Shown here piece by piece: positions 20,007-31,400 of a stretch of DNA of 64,000 bases. The notes beneath the pieces are model-generated. The model was given only the letters and a program-made list of their open reading frames with translations. It was not told where the DNA came from and searched no databases. The translations under genes were made by a program, and so were the position numbers. Within the stretch, counting starts at the first letter, position 1. Each line of letters opens with the position of its first letter. This DNA comes from Vulcanimicrobiota bacterium (GTDB lineage: Bacteria; Vulcanimicrobiota; JAJTBE01): NCBI GenBank assembly GCA_021107945.1, contig JAIORV010000157.1, forward strand, positions 78,774 through 142,773. Reading direction: 5' to 3'.

Positions 20007-20789
20007 ATGAAGGGGCAATTTGGGGTCAGGAAAATTCCTATTCAATTTCTCAGAAAAGGACATCTCATATTTGACAGAAGAAAAAAATTACACAAAGTCA
20101 ACAAGATAGTCCAAAGACATTATAAAGGTCAAATAATCATTATAAATCTTGAAAAATCTTACAACTCTATCATTACTACTCCCACTCACTTGATATTATC
20201 AAGAAGAATTAAGCCTTTAAAAGTCAGGTTTAATTCTGACAAAAGACTAAGAGAAAAAACAAGAAAAAGGGCAAAAGAACTACGAAAAAATCTGACTCAC
20301 ACCGAAAGGCTTCTATGGAATGCGCTTCGCAACAGAAATCTTGGGGTTAAATTCAGACGTCAACATCCGGTAGGTCCTTATATCGCTGATTTCTATTCTC
20401 CTGAAATCGCCCTTGTTATAGAAATTGACGGTGATTCACATTCTATTCCTGGAAGAAGAGATAAAGATATAATAAAAGATAAATTTTTAAAAGATCTCGA
20501 CATTGATGTAATAAGGATTTTTGATTCCGAAATAATAGATAATCTTGATGGCGTAATCTGGAGGATAGATTCGATTATAAAAAAAAGGGGGGAGAGAGTT
20601 AAAAGACTCATCAGATGGTGTGGCGCCAGAAAGCTCAGAACAGGAGACCGGATTATCTCCGGTGAAAAACTCGAAAGTGTAAGAATATCCGGAATAGAAA
20701 ACATGTTTGCGGACGAAGAAGTCTATGATATAGATGTTATTTCTTCTGATTCAATTATCACAGAAGCATGTGTGATTCATGCATTATAG
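20007..20789 (+). CDS. Hint (intein-like) domain interrupted by a DUF559/Vsr-like endonuclease domain
   Basis: Hint N-part ...KVNKIVQRHYKGQIIIINLEKSYNSIITTPTHLILSRRIKP; DUF559 LRKNLTHTERLLWNALRNRNLGVKFRRQHPVGPYIADFYSPEIALVIEIDGDSH...; Hint C-part RWCGARKLRTGDRIIS...EEVYDIDVISSDSIITEACVIHAL. The ORF-track start at 19869 translates repeat DNA; M at 20007 is more likely. Confidence 0.8.
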   Translation: MKGQFGVRKIPIQFLRKGHLIFDRRKKLHKVNKIVQRHYKGQIIIINLEKSYNSIITTPTHLILSRRIKPLKVRFNSDKRLREKTRKRAKELRKNLTHTERLLWNALRNRNLGVKFRRQHPVGPYIADFYSPEIALVIEIDGDSHSIPGRRDKDIIKDKFLKDLDIDVIRIFDSEIIDNLDGVIWRIDSIIKKRGERVKRLIRWCGARKLRTGDRIISGEKLESVRISGIENMFADEEVYDIDVISSDSIITEACVIHAL

Positions 20790-20793
20790 ATTT

Positions 20794-20845
20794 TTTTGGC
20801 TCCCCCCTTCATCCCCCCTCGAAAAGGGGGAAAATTACATCCTCC
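20794..20845. repeat. C-rich direct repeat, right copy
   Basis: TTTTGGCTCCCCCCTTCATCCCCCCTCGAAAAGGGGGAAAATTACATCCTCCT; see left copy at 19732. Confidence 0.85.
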
Positions 20846-20902
20846 TCGCTTGCGTGGGAGATTAAGAGGGGGTAAATTTCGACAGAACCTGATAGAAATA
20901 GC

Positions 20903-21946
20903 TTATATAATCCCCATCCTGATCACCTCTTCCAAAATCTGCACAGCGTTTAACGCCGCTCCCTTTCTGAGGTTGTCCGAAACGACAAACATTTCTATAC
21001 CCCTGTCTGTGGAAATGTCTTCCCTGATCCTTCCCACATAGACAGCATCCTTATGGGCGGACATTGCCGGGTATGGATATATGTTATTAAACGGATCATC
21101 ACAGACCGTAACTCCCGGGGCGTCTTTCAGAATTTCTCTCACCCTGTCCGCCGTAATCTTCTTTTTCGTTTCAATATTGACAGACTCGGCGTGCCCGATT
21201 AGAACCGGAACTCTGACCGTTGTTGCGGTTATTCGCAATGAATCGTCGCCCATAATTTTGCGGGTTTCATATACCATCTTCAGCTCTTCCGTGCTATATC
21301 CGTTTTCCGTGAAACTTCCGATGTGAGGAAGCAGGTTGAAGCCTATTTGGTGGGGATAAACCTCGGCGTTTGTATCTTTACCGTCCAGGACTTCCCTCGT
21401 CTGTTTATTTACTTCCCGGACGGCCGCTTTCCCCGTGCCTGAGACCGCCTGATATGTGGCTACAACCACGCGTTCTATCCCAGCTTCATCATAAACGGGT
21501 TTTAGCGCCACAACCATCTGTATCGTGGAGCAGTTCGGGTTTGCAATTATTCCTTTGTGCAGTTTGATGTCCTCTGGATTCACCTCGGGAACCACAAGAG
21601 GCACATCGGGATCCATGCGGAATGTTTTCGAATTATCGACAACGATCGCGCCGGCCTCAACAAATTTATACGCATATTTTTCACTGGCGATATCACCGCC
21701 GGCAAAGAGAGCGAGCTCCACACCGGCAAAATCGGATTTCTCTATATCCTCAACAACGATTTTTTTATCTCTCACGGGGATCTTTCTTCCCGCTGACCGC
21801 GATGTGGCGAAAAGCCTGAGGTTGTTGACGGGGAAATCTCTTTGCAGAAGCACCTTTAACATTTCTCCGCCGACAAGTCCCGTAGCCCCGACAATTGCAG
21901 TGTTATATTTTTTCATAATTAATCCTCCAGGTAGCGGTTTGTTCAT
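20903..21946 (-). CDS. asd: Aspartate-semialdehyde dehydrogenase
   Basis: AIVGATGLVGGEMLKVL, NPNCSTIQMVVALKP active-site Cys, RVPVLIGHAESVNIE. Predicted start M at 21916 (MKKYNTAIVGATG). Confidence 0.93.
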   Translation of the reverse strand: MNKPLPGGLIMKKYNTAIVGATGLVGGEMLKVLLQRDFPVNNLRLFATSRSAGRKIPVRDKKIVVEDIEKSDFAGVELALFAGGDIASEKYAYKFVEAGAIVVDNSKTFRMDPDVPLVVPEVNPEDIKLHKGIIANPNCSTIQMVVALKPVYDEAGIERVVVATYQAVSGTGKAAVREVNKQTREVLDGKDTNAEVYPHQIGFNLLPHIGSFTENGYSTEELKMVYETRKIMGDDSLRITATTVRVPVLIGHAESVNIETKKKITADRVREILKDAPGVTVCDDPFNNIYPYPAMSAHKDAVYVGRIREDISTDRGIEMFVVSDNLRKGAALNAVQILEEVIRMGII

Positions 21947-22167
21947 CGAATAGTTCGCATAGTTCGCGCATGGTTCGTGTAGTTGTTCGTAAAGTCTGTA
22001 AAGTTCGCAGAGTCTGTCGGCATGGGGTTGGCTCTGCCTGCCCTGAATTTATATCGGGGAATTCGTATCAGTGTTCGCATAGTTCGCAGGGGATAAACGG
22101 AGAAAAACCATTGATACCTCCGTGTTCTCCGTGTCTCCGTGGTGAAAAGCCTCCGTCACCCGTTCGC

Positions 22168-23796
22168 CTATTTCAATGAAAAGAAGCTCTTTATCTTTGA
22201 GAGTATCTGCTTGCTAAGTGATTCCACCTGTTTCTGTGCATTTTCCATTGCTTCCTTCCTGGAAGAAGCGTGTTTTGCCAACTCCAACTGCTCGATGGAA
22301 TGCCTCTGGCGATACGCAATTTTATCACTTATCTTTTCTGCAAGTTCGGGATATTTGCTGAGGATTATCTTGAAGTCGTCTTTGTTTAACATTAAAAGCT
22401 GAACAGGAGTAATTGCTTTAATCGATGCAGATCTGGGTTCGCCGGTGAGAACTGATATTTCACCAAAGAAGTTACCGCTTGAAAGGTCTTTTGAAAGGAA
22501 AAGATGACCTTCCTCATTTTTCGCCATAACCTTGACATCGCCCGATTGTAGAATATAAAATGTGTCTCCCGTATTTCCCTGGCGAATAATCAATTCTCCA
22601 TCGCTGTAAAGCTGAATTTTCAGTCTCTCGACAATATCCCATAACGCTTCCTCACCCAGTTCCTGCAGGAAGTCAATCGTGCGAAGAATATTGAACATCT
22701 CCTGCTTCGCGAGTCTTGGCTTCGATTCTTTCATATAAACATCCCTGATGGGAAACGGTATCTCTACATCATTTCTCTGGAAAACATACCATATTTTCTC
22801 CATCACCTCTGCCCGAATCCTGGGAACCAGGGAATATTCCCTGACGTAAAATCTCATTCTATAGTCAACGGAAAAATCGTTGTATTTTTCCAGGAATACC
22901 TGGGGAATAATCTCCTTTATAACTCCATCGCTCATAAGCGCGGATTCAATAAGAAACCTCTTTATGTTTTCCGGGGGATATTTATAGCGAACCCCCACTT
23001 TGACATAAACGCCATGAACCGTGGTTGGTGCTGAAAAGTTGAAAAAATCAACTTTAGAAAGCTCAGAATTGGGAATCGTGACATAGTCTTCCTCTCTTGA
23101 TTTTATAGTGATCGCTCTCCACTCAATCCTTATAACCGAGCCCTCAATATTACCCACTTTAATCCAGTGCCCTATATCAAAAGGTTTCGATATATTCAGT
23201 GTAAGTCCGGCAAAAAGATTACCCAGAGTATCCTGAAGTGCAAGACCGATGACCGCCGTGATGATAGCCGAACCTGTTAAAAAAGGCTGACGTATATTGA
23301 CTCCGAGAATAACGCTTAAAATGAAAAGCACAATCCCTAAAAAATAAACTGTCCTGGTTATATTGCTGACAATCTGGGGAACCTTGAAACCTCTAACCCG
23401 GGGGTAGTAGATGTTCAGGAGTACAAATATAATTACATCAAAAATAAGCATAAAAGAAAAGAATATAACAAAACACCATACCGCCTTAACAAGATGTGGT
23501 CTGAATTGCTCGGATTGTGAAGGAGGGGCATCCAGCAGGAACCACCACAGAGTGAAAGATGTGATGAATCCCCAGATAAGGAGTTTGATTTTTCTTCCTA
23601 TATGTTGCGCTTCGGGTGAAGACCAACTCAGGATTTTATAAACGAGAAGAAGTATTATATAAAGTCCCAGAAATACAAAAATTGCCGAGAAATGGTCAAG
23701 CACCCCACCGTTTGGACTTTTCATCATCTCGGTAATTTGGGAGGGAAATATGCTGTTTTTAAGTAATAATTGATTCTCCCACATGATAAAACCCAT
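22168..23796 (-). CDS. MscS-family mechanosensitive channel with C-terminal cyclic-nucleotide-binding domain
   Basis: MscS core AVIGLALQDTLGNLFAGLTLNISKPFDIGHWIKVGNIEGSVIRIEWRAITIKS; cNMP domain GELIIRQGNTGDTFYILQSGDVKV...GNFFGEISVLTGEPRSASIKA. Confidence 0.92.
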   Translation of the reverse strand: MGFIMWENQLLLKNSIFPSQITEMMKSPNGGVLDHFSAIFVFLGLYIILLLVYKILSWSSPEAQHIGRKIKLLIWGFITSFTLWWFLLDAPPSQSEQFRPHLVKAVWCFVIFFSFMLIFDVIIFVLLNIYYPRVRGFKVPQIVSNITRTVYFLGIVLFILSVILGVNIRQPFLTGSAIITAVIGLALQDTLGNLFAGLTLNISKPFDIGHWIKVGNIEGSVIRIEWRAITIKSREEDYVTIPNSELSKVDFFNFSAPTTVHGVYVKVGVRYKYPPENIKRFLIESALMSDGVIKEIIPQVFLEKYNDFSVDYRMRFYVREYSLVPRIRAEVMEKIWYVFQRNDVEIPFPIRDVYMKESKPRLAKQEMFNILRTIDFLQELGEEALWDIVERLKIQLYSDGELIIRQGNTGDTFYILQSGDVKVMAKNEEGHLFLSKDLSSGNFFGEISVLTGEPRSASIKAITPVQLLMLNKDDFKIILSKYPELAEKISDKIAYRQRHSIEQLELAKHASSRKEAMENAQKQVESLSKQILSKIKSFFSLK

Positions 23797-23964
23797 CCTC
23801 TGTGATCTCTGCAGCGAATAGTTGCCGGTGAATAATAATCTTTCGACAACTGATCCGGTTTTACCTACCTCTTCTTTTTATAACTGTTCAACAAGGATAA
23901 TCATCATGAAACTCTGCGCCTTCCGTGGTGAATAATTACTTTTTTTCAAATGGGAATATTATTT

Positions 23965-24393
23965 CTAAACAATTTCCATAAGTTGAATCTGAAATGTCAA
24001 ATCCTTTCCGGCCATCGGGTGATTGGCATCAAGAAGGATGTTGCCGTCGCTGGATTCCAGGACTGTTGCAACAATTACTTTTCCATTGGCCATTTCCAGA
24101 TCGAGTTTCTCTCCCGGTTTTGGCTCCATCCCTTCAGGAAAGTGGTCTTTTTTAAAATTAAATTTCAAATTGCTTAAATAAGGACCATACGCCTTATCTA
24201 AAGGAATCACGACCTTTTTTGATTTTCCCTCTGCCATGCCTGGAATAGCTTCCTCAAACCCGGGAATAACCTCTCCCTTGCCCAAGGTAAATTGAAGCGG
24301 ATCACGGCCTTTTGAAGAATCAAAAACGGAGCCGTCATTAAGAGTCCCTGTATAATGGACTTTTACCCTGTCGCCATTTTTTGCAACGGTCAT
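23965..24393 (-). CDS. FKBP-type (SlyD-like) peptidyl-prolyl isomerase
   Basis: MTVAKNGDRVKVHYTGTLNDGSVFDSSKGRDPLQFTLGKGEVIPGFEEAIPGM; start set at M 24393 rather than 24474. Confidence 0.93.
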   Translation of the reverse strand: MTVAKNGDRVKVHYTGTLNDGSVFDSSKGRDPLQFTLGKGEVIPGFEEAIPGMAEGKSKKVVIPLDKAYGPYLSNLKFNFKKDHFPEGMEPKPGEKLDLEMANGKVIVATVLESSDGNILLDANHPMAGKDLTFQIQLMEIV

Positions 24394-24481
24394 TTCCCCA
24401 ACCTCCTTTTTATTGTAAATCACAAATCTTGCGAAAATGAAAGCTATATATCGCCAGCTTCCCAAATCACTCAAATAACAA

Positions 24482-24503
24482 GGGGAGGCTTTAAATCCTC
24501 CCC
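24482..24503 (-). terminator. Hairpin between rpoC and the FKBP gene
   Basis: GGGGAGG-CTTTAAAT-CCTCCCC; weak U-tract. Confidence 0.4.
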
Positions 24504-24546
24504 AAATATTAACTTGATGTTAGTTTTATTATTACTGGATGAAAAA

Positions 24547-27500
24547 TCAATTAATTTCTTCTACTTCTTCTTCATCTTCTTCTTCAAGTATTGGAATTAT
24601 GGGCTTTATATTAATTTGCCGATATCTTCTCATACCGGTTCCGGCCGGGATAAGCTTTCCGATAATAACATTTTCCTTAAGTCCCACGAGGTAATCAGTT
24701 TTTCCCTTGATAGCGGCGTCGGTCAATACCCTTGTGGTTTCCTGGAAAGATGCCGCTGACAGGAAAGAGTCCGTTGCAAGTGAAGATTTGGTAATGCCAA
24801 GAAGCATGGATTTTGCTATTGCCGGTTCCTTGCCTTCCTGTTTCATTCTCAAGTTTTCTTCCTCGAATGTGAATGTGTCAACAAGACTTCCGGGTAGGAA
24901 GTTGGTGTCTCCGGCTCTTTCAACTTTGAGCCTGCGCAGCATCTGTCTTACTATGACCTCAAGATGCTTGTCATTGATATCAACACCCTGTGAGCGATAT
25001 ACATCCTGGATTTCATCCACCAGATATCTCTGAACCGCCTTGATTCCCTCGACCCTGAGAATATCATGGGGATTCCTATTGCCATCGGTCAATTCCTGAC
25101 CAGGCTTCACGTGATCTCCCTCGTTGACCAGCAGTTTTGTAGGAAGAGGAATCTTGTCATGTACATCGTTTTCCTTTTCGTTTCCTGTTAAAGATTCAAC
25201 GGTAATCACCCGGGTATTTTTCTTCTGGTTTATTGACAGTCTTATAATTCCCTCTATGCTTGCAATCTCGGCAAAACCCTTGGGCTTCCTCGCCTCGAAC
25301 AGTTCTTCCACCCTGGGAAGTCCCTGAATAATATCCTCAACAGCCACACCACCGAGGTGGAATGTCCTGAGTGTAAGCTGGGTTCCCGGTTCACCGATAG
25401 ATTGGGCGGCGATTATGCCTACTGTCTCACCGATTTCAATAATTTCTCCCGAGCCCATGTCTCTTCCGTAGCAGTTTGAGCAGACTCCATGCCTCGTTCT
25501 GCATGTCAGAACGGATCTGATTCCCACTTTACGCTTTTCCTCGGGCATCTTATTGATGAAAATTTCGAATTTGTCGGTATCGTCCAATTCGATGGAATTT
25601 TTCTTGCAATATTTTTTCCATTCGGAGCGGATATAGTCTTGAAATACATTCATGACCTTTTCGGCAGTTATATCCGAGATAAGCGCATCTTTCTTTAAAA
25701 TAACTTCTTCGGTTGCCGGGTTTTTAATATCGCTTGCCAATGTTCTTCCGCGAATTCTCTGGTATAGTAAGAAATTCTCTTCAATGTCTTCATTGGGCCT
25801 GATTGCATCCATCCATATATAATTTCCGTCCATAGATATAATATTTTCGGGTATTTCCAAATCAAGCACAGCGTCGCAGTTTGTGCATTCTATCATTCCA
25901 TAGTGATTGATGTGACCACAACTCTGGCATACAACCCTCTTGAGGCAATCCCACTCACGAACAATAATGTCCTGCGCCACGTCGATAAGACGTCGGGTGA
26001 GATAACCTGAGTCTGCAGTACGAAGAGCGGTGTCTGCAAGTCCCTTTCTTGCTCCGTGAGTTGAAATGAAATACTCGAGAACCGACAGTCCTTCCCGCAG
26101 GTTTGCCTTGATTGGAAGGGGAATAATTCTTCCGGCGGGGTCCGACATCAAGCCTCTCATTCCGGCAATCTGCTTGACCTGTGAAGGATTACCCCTTGCT
26201 CCCGATGTAGCCATCAAATAGATAGGATTCAACGAACTGAGGTTCTTCATCATTGCTTTTTCCACTTGTCGCGTGGCGTCAGCCCAGACCCGGATAACCT
26301 GTTCGTTTTTTTCCTCCGGGTTTAAATATCCATGAAGGAAAAATTCTTCTATTCTCTCGACAACTTTATCTGCGACGTGAAGTATGTCTTCCTTATCAGG
26401 CGGTATTTCAACATCTACGATTGAAATGGTGGTTCCGGAGCGTGTTGCATACTTAAATCCTAACGACTTGACATTATCAAGGAGATAGGCTGTGAACTTA
26501 TTTTTGAAATTGCTGTGGAATTCAGCAACAAATTTATTGAGTTTCTTTTTATTAATTACATAATTCAGGAATGGCACTTTTTCCAGCGGATTTATTCTAC
26601 TTCTCACTGAAGAGCCAAATCTGAATTCACCCGGGATAGCTTTATAGAATATAATCCTACCTACTGTGGTGGTTTTGATTACATCTTCTACCGGGTCCTT
26701 ATAGTAACCGTTTTCATCCGGTATAATTTCTTCATCTGTTTCCTTAAATACGGAAACTCTGACATTTATAGGAGCCTGTAGCTCAATAAATCCTTCTTCA
26801 TATGCGAAAATCGCCTCATCCATCGTGGAGAAGGTCATTCCTTCCCCTTTCATTTTCCTTCGTGTTTTAGCTTTTTTCGTTTTGGAGCGGGGATCATCGA
26901 TATGGCAGTATGTCAGATAATATATTCCCAGAACCATATCCTGCGTGGGAGTTGTCGCCGGGCTTCCATATGAAGGCTGGAGTATGTTGTTTGCCGACAA
27001 CATCAGAATTCTCGCCTCGGCTTGTGCGTTTGCTGAAAGTGGAAGGTGTACAGCCATCTGGTCACCGTCAAAGTCAGCATTATAGGGTGCACAAACGAGG
27101 GGGTGAATCTGAATTGCTTTTCCCTCAACAAGTATCGGTTCAAAAGCCTGGATTCCCAGACGGTGAAGAGTCGGAGCACGGTTCAGAAGCACCGGGTGGT
27201 CAGTGATAACCTCTTCGAGAACATCCCAGACTTCAGGGCGAACACGTTCGACCATTTTCTTCGCGCTCTTTATATTGTGAACAAGATCACGTTCTACAAG
27301 TTTCTTCATTACAAAGGGTTTGAACAACTCTAATGCCATTTCCTTGGGAAGTCCGCATTGATGAAGCTTCAGGTTGGGACCCACAACAATAACTGAACGC
27401 CCCGAGTAGTCAACTCTCTTACCCAACAGGTTCTGTCTGAATCGTCCCTGTTTTCCTTTTAACATATCGGAAAGTGATTTCAGCGGTCTGTTATTGGGAC

Positions 27501-28419
27501 CCGTAACAGGTCTTCCTCTTCGACCGTTGTCTATCAGGGCATCGACAGCTTCCTGCAACATTCTCTTTTCATTTTTGACAATGATTTCAGGAGCTCCCAA
27601 CTCCAGTAACCTCTTCAGACGGTTATTTCTGTTGATAACTCTCCTGTAAAGGTCATTGAGGTCAGATGTTGCAAAACGACCTCCGTCCAATTGCACCATC
27701 GGTCTCAATTCGGGAGGTATAACTGGAACTCTCTCAAGAATCATCCATTCGGGCATGTTACCTGAACTGCGGAATGCATCAACCACTCCCAGTCGCTTTA
27801 TTGCCTTTGCATGCTTCTGTCCGGAAAGAGTTCTTACATCCTCGCGAAGTTGCGTATATAATTCATCAAGATCAATTTTCTTGAGAAGCTCACGAATTGC
27901 TTCCGCTCCCATCATTGCAACGAAATCATTCCCCCATTTTTTCCTTGTCTCGCGGTATTCCATTTCCGTTAGTAATTCCTTGTATTTCAGGGGAGTATCT
28001 TTGGGATCAATTACAACATAAGCAGCGAAGTAAATAATTTTTTCAAGTATCCGGGGAGACATCTCAAGGAGTAATCCTATACGGGAAGGAACACCCTTGA
28101 AATACCAGATATGCGTCACAGGGGACGCCAACGATATATGACCCATTCTCTCTCTTCGAACCTTGGAACGGGTTACTTCAACTCCACATTTGTCACATAT
28201 TACGCCCTTGAAACGGACACGTTTGTATTTGCCACAATGGCATTCCCAGTCCTTAACGGGTCCGAAAATCTTCTCACAGAACAGCCCGTCTCTTTCGGGC
28301 TTTAATGTTCTGTAATTGATTGTCTCAGGCTTCTTGACCTCTCCATAAGACCATTCTTCTATTTGTCCCGGCGAGGCCAGGCCGATTTTCATAGCCTCAA
28401 AATTATTGACATCAATCAA
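24547..28419 (-). CDS. rpoC: DNA-directed RNA polymerase subunit beta'
   Basis: [23 protein letters not shown] zinc-binding domain, [16 protein letters not shown] catalytic loop, [24 protein letters not shown]. Confidence 0.98.
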   Translation of the reverse strand: MIDVNNFEAMKIGLASPGQIEEWSYGEVKKPETINYRTLKPERDGLFCEKIFGPVKDWECHCGKYKRVRFKGVICDKCGVEVTRSKVRRERMGHISLASPVTHIWYFKGVPSRIGLLLEMSPRILEKIIYFAAYVVIDPKDTPLKYKELLTEMEYRETRKKWGNDFVAMMGAEAIRELLKKIDLDELYTQLREDVRTLSGQKHAKAIKRLGVVDAFRSSGNMPEWMILERVPVIPPELRPMVQLDGGRFATSDLNDLYRRVINRNNRLKRLLELGAPEIIVKNEKRMLQEAVDALIDNGRRGRPVTGPNNRPLKSLSDMLKGKQGRFRQNLLGKRVDYSGRSVIVVGPNLKLHQCGLPKEMALELFKPFVMKKLVERDLVHNIKSAKKMVERVRPEVWDVLEEVITDHPVLLNRAPTLHRLGIQAFEPILVEGKAIQIHPLVCAPYNADFDGDQMAVHLPLSANAQAEARILMLSANNILQPSYGSPATTPTQDMVLGIYYLTYCHIDDPRSKTKKAKTRRKMKGEGMTFSTMDEAIFAYEEGFIELQAPINVRVSVFKETDEEIIPDENGYYKDPVEDVIKTTTVGRIIFYKAIPGEFRFGSSVRSRINPLEKVPFLNYVINKKKLNKFVAEFHSNFKNKFTAYLLDNVKSLGFKYATRSGTTISIVDVEIPPDKEDILHVADKVVERIEEFFLHGYLNPEEKNEQVIRVWADATRQVEKAMMKNLSSLNPIYLMATSGARGNPSQVKQIAGMRGLMSDPAGRIIPLPIKANLREGLSVLEYFISTHGARKGLADTALRTADSGYLTRRLIDVAQDIIVREWDCLKRVVCQSCGHINHYGMIECTNCDAVLDLEIPENIISMDGNYIWMDAIRPNEDIEENFLLYQRIRGRTLASDIKNPATEEVILKKDALISDITAEKVMNVFQDYIRSEWKKYCKKNSIELDDTDKFEIFINKMPEEKRKVGIRSVLTCRTRHGVCSNCYGRDMGSGEIIEIGETVGIIAAQSIGEPGTQLTLRTFHLGGVAVEDIIQGLPRVEELFEARKPKGFAEIASIEGIIRLSINQKKNTRVITVESLTGNEKENDVHDKIPLPTKLLVNEGDHVKPGQELTDGNRNPHDILRVEGIKAVQRYLVDEIQDVYRSQGVDINDKHLEVIVRQMLRRLKVERAGDTNFLPGSLVDTFTFEEENLRMKQEGKEPAIAKSMLLGITKSSLATDSFLSAASFQETTRVLTDAAIKGKTDYLVGLKENVIIGKLIPAGTGMRRYRQINIKPIIPILEEEDEEEVEEIN

Positions 28420-28459
28420 GATTCAAACCTCCCAGATGGATATTAGAAATTGACAATGT

Positions 28460-31400
28460 TTATCTTCCGCCGCCGGTCATTTTCAGGACTTCCTGTCCCA
28501 ATTCCTGGCTCAACTCGAGTCCCAGTTCTTTTGCGGCGGATGTACGTGCATCATCAACCTCAACGCTTTTTATATCAATTTCTTTGACTGCTCCGTCCTT
28601 GGTGCCGGATAGGATCTTCACATCAAGGCAAAGACTTTGCATTTCTTTTATAAGTACTTTAAATGATTCAGGGACTCCAGGCTCCATAACATTCTCGCCC
28701 TTGACTATCGCTTCGTATGTTTTGACTCTTCCAACCACGTCATCGGATTTGACTGTCAGGAGTTCCTGTAATGTATATGCGGCACCATAGGCTTCCAGTG
28801 CCCAGACTTCCATTTCCCCAAATCTCTGTCCTCCAAATTGCGCCTTTCCACCAAGAGGCTGTTGGGTAATAAGGGAATATGGGCCCGTCGAGCGTGCGTG
28901 AATTTTATCATCAACCAGGTGAGCAAGTTTCATCATATAAATCTGTCCCACCATAACCATACTGTCGATAGCGTCCCCGGTTCTTCCATCGAAGATGATG
29001 GTTTTACCTGTTTCCTTGACGGTCTTGTATTTTTCCACATACTGGGTATAGTCTTTCAGCAGTGCATTGTCATAGTTAATATTATCGTGCTCCAGGGAGC
29101 TCTTACAGAAGTCTTTGATAGACTTCTGAGTCAGTATTTCCTTTATTTCATCCTTGGTAACCGGGACATTATTATTCTCGCAAATTTTTCTTATCTGCGC
29201 TGGAAGTTGTTCCTTGTTTCGACTCATTTCTTCGATGGATTCACGGGAAATGTATATATGCCTTTCCCGGAAGAATTTACCAAGTCTCTCATCGACTGTG
29301 TCGTACCCGATTACTTTTTCCATATCCTGACGGCTGACTTTGATTCCCTGGCGTGCCAGGTCTCTCTTGAGGTGAGCCATCTTTTCAAACTCGATTATCT
29401 CCTCTTCCTTTGCGGAGTCAAAAACCGGACACTCGAACGCGAGTCCCAGTTCTTTTGCGGCGTAACCCAGGTGTGTTTCGAGGATTTGGCCGATGTTCAT
29501 ACGAGAAGGAACTCCAAGGGGATTGAGGACGATTTGGACCGGCGTGCCATCAGGCAGATACGGCATATCTTCTACGGGCAATATCTTGGCGATAACTCCC
29601 TTGTTGCCGTGACGCCCTGCCATCTTGTCGCCCTGCAGTATTTTCCTCTTCTGCGCTACATAAACTCTGACAAGTTTGTTTACGCCCGGAGGAAGTTCGT
29701 CCCCTACATCACGGGAGAATACTTTCGTATCAATAACCTGTCCCTTTTCACCGTGGGGAACCTTGAGAGATGTGTCTCTAACGTCTCTTGCCTTTTCGCC
29801 GAATATTGCCCGCAGGAGTCTCTCCTCCGCTGTCAATTCTGTCTCTCCCTTTGGAGTGACCTTGCCAACAAGGATATCTTCCGGCCAGACATCGGCGCCG
29901 ATTCTGACAATTCCCTGTTCATCCAGATCTTTGAGTGCATCTTCGCCGACGTTGGGAATATCCCGGGTTATCTCTTCCGCTCCCAGTTTTGTGTCACGGG
30001 CTTCACATTCATATTCTTCAATATGTATTGATGTGAAAACGTCATCCATAACAAGAGCTTCGCTGATGAGGATTGCATCCTCGTAATTGTAGCCTTCCCA
30101 GGGCATGAAAGTACAGAGTACATTTCTTCCCAGAGCAAGTCTTCCACCCACACTGGAGCTTCCGTCCGCGAGAACGTCTCCGATTTTTGCCATAGTACCC
30201 TTTTTTACAAGGGGCCTCTGGTTAATACATGTTCCGGCGTTGGATCTCTTGAATTTCGACAGACTCTCTCTCTGGAATACGCCCTTCTTGTTCCTGTAAC
30301 ATCCACATTCAGGACATTCAATGTCCGGAGTTTTACGATCTACCTTTTTCTTGTCCCATTTATGTCCGCATATGGGGCAGATAAAATTGCCGCTCTCAAC
30401 AAGTTTAATGCTCTCAAGATCATTCTTGTCAAGTAGCTTTGTAGTAACGGTTTTTGCATTTACACTTACAATCTCCCCATTTCTCCTGGCTATGAGGAGT
30501 GAACCGGAATCTTTAGCAGATCGGAATTCCATTCCCGTTCCCACCAGCGGGGCTTCCGGGCTGATAAGAGGAACCGCCTGACGTTGCATATTTGCGCCCA
30601 TAAGCGCTCTGTTTGCATCATCGTGCTCCAGGAAGGGGATCAATCCCGACGCGATACTGATAACCTGCTGGGGTGAGACGTCCATATACTGCACATCTTC
30701 ACGCCTGACCATCAGGGTCTCATCTTTATAACGACATACAACCCTGGGGTTAATCATATAGTAATTCTCATCTAGAATCGTGTTGGCCTGCGCCACGATG
30801 AAAACATCTTCCTCGTCGGCTGCAAGATAATCCACCTCGTTGGAGACAAAGCCTTTCTCTACTTTTCTGAAAGGCGACATAATAAATCCGAATTCATTGA
30901 CCTTCGCATATGTTGCCATATAGACAACCAACCCGATATTGGGACCTTCCGGAGTTTCAATGGGGCAGATCCTGCCATAGTGAGAATAATGCACATCCCT
31001 GACTTCAAACCCGGCTCTCTCTCTGGAGAGTCCTCCGGGACCCATAGCGGAAAGTCTTCTTTTATGCGTCAACTCGGAAAGTGCATTTGTTTGATCCATG
31101 AACTGACTGAGTTGTGAAGAGCCGAAGAATTCTTTAATAGACGCTACCACGGGTCTTATATTAATGAGTACCTGGGGTGTAACCGTCTCGACATCCTGAA
31201 CGGTCATCCTTTCTTTTACAACCCGCTCCAGTCTGAGAAGTCCCACTCTGAATTGATTCTGTAAAAGTTCGCCGACCGCTCTAATTCTGCGATTCCCCAG
31301 GTGATCAATGTCATCTTTTTTCACGGGAATGCTATATGTAAGCGGGGGCTCTTCCACAGTCATCTTTTCACCCTTCATAAGGGCGACAATATATTTGAGC

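Noticed and set aside
22168-23796. MscS-cNMP fusion as novel architecture
   Set aside because: Cyclic-nucleotide-gated MscS-like (bCNG) channels are an established family.
28838-30031. 397 aa plus-strand ORF antisense to rpoB
   Set aside because: Shadow ORF opposite a strongly conserved gene; no recognisable domain and Cys/Phe-rich antisense composition.
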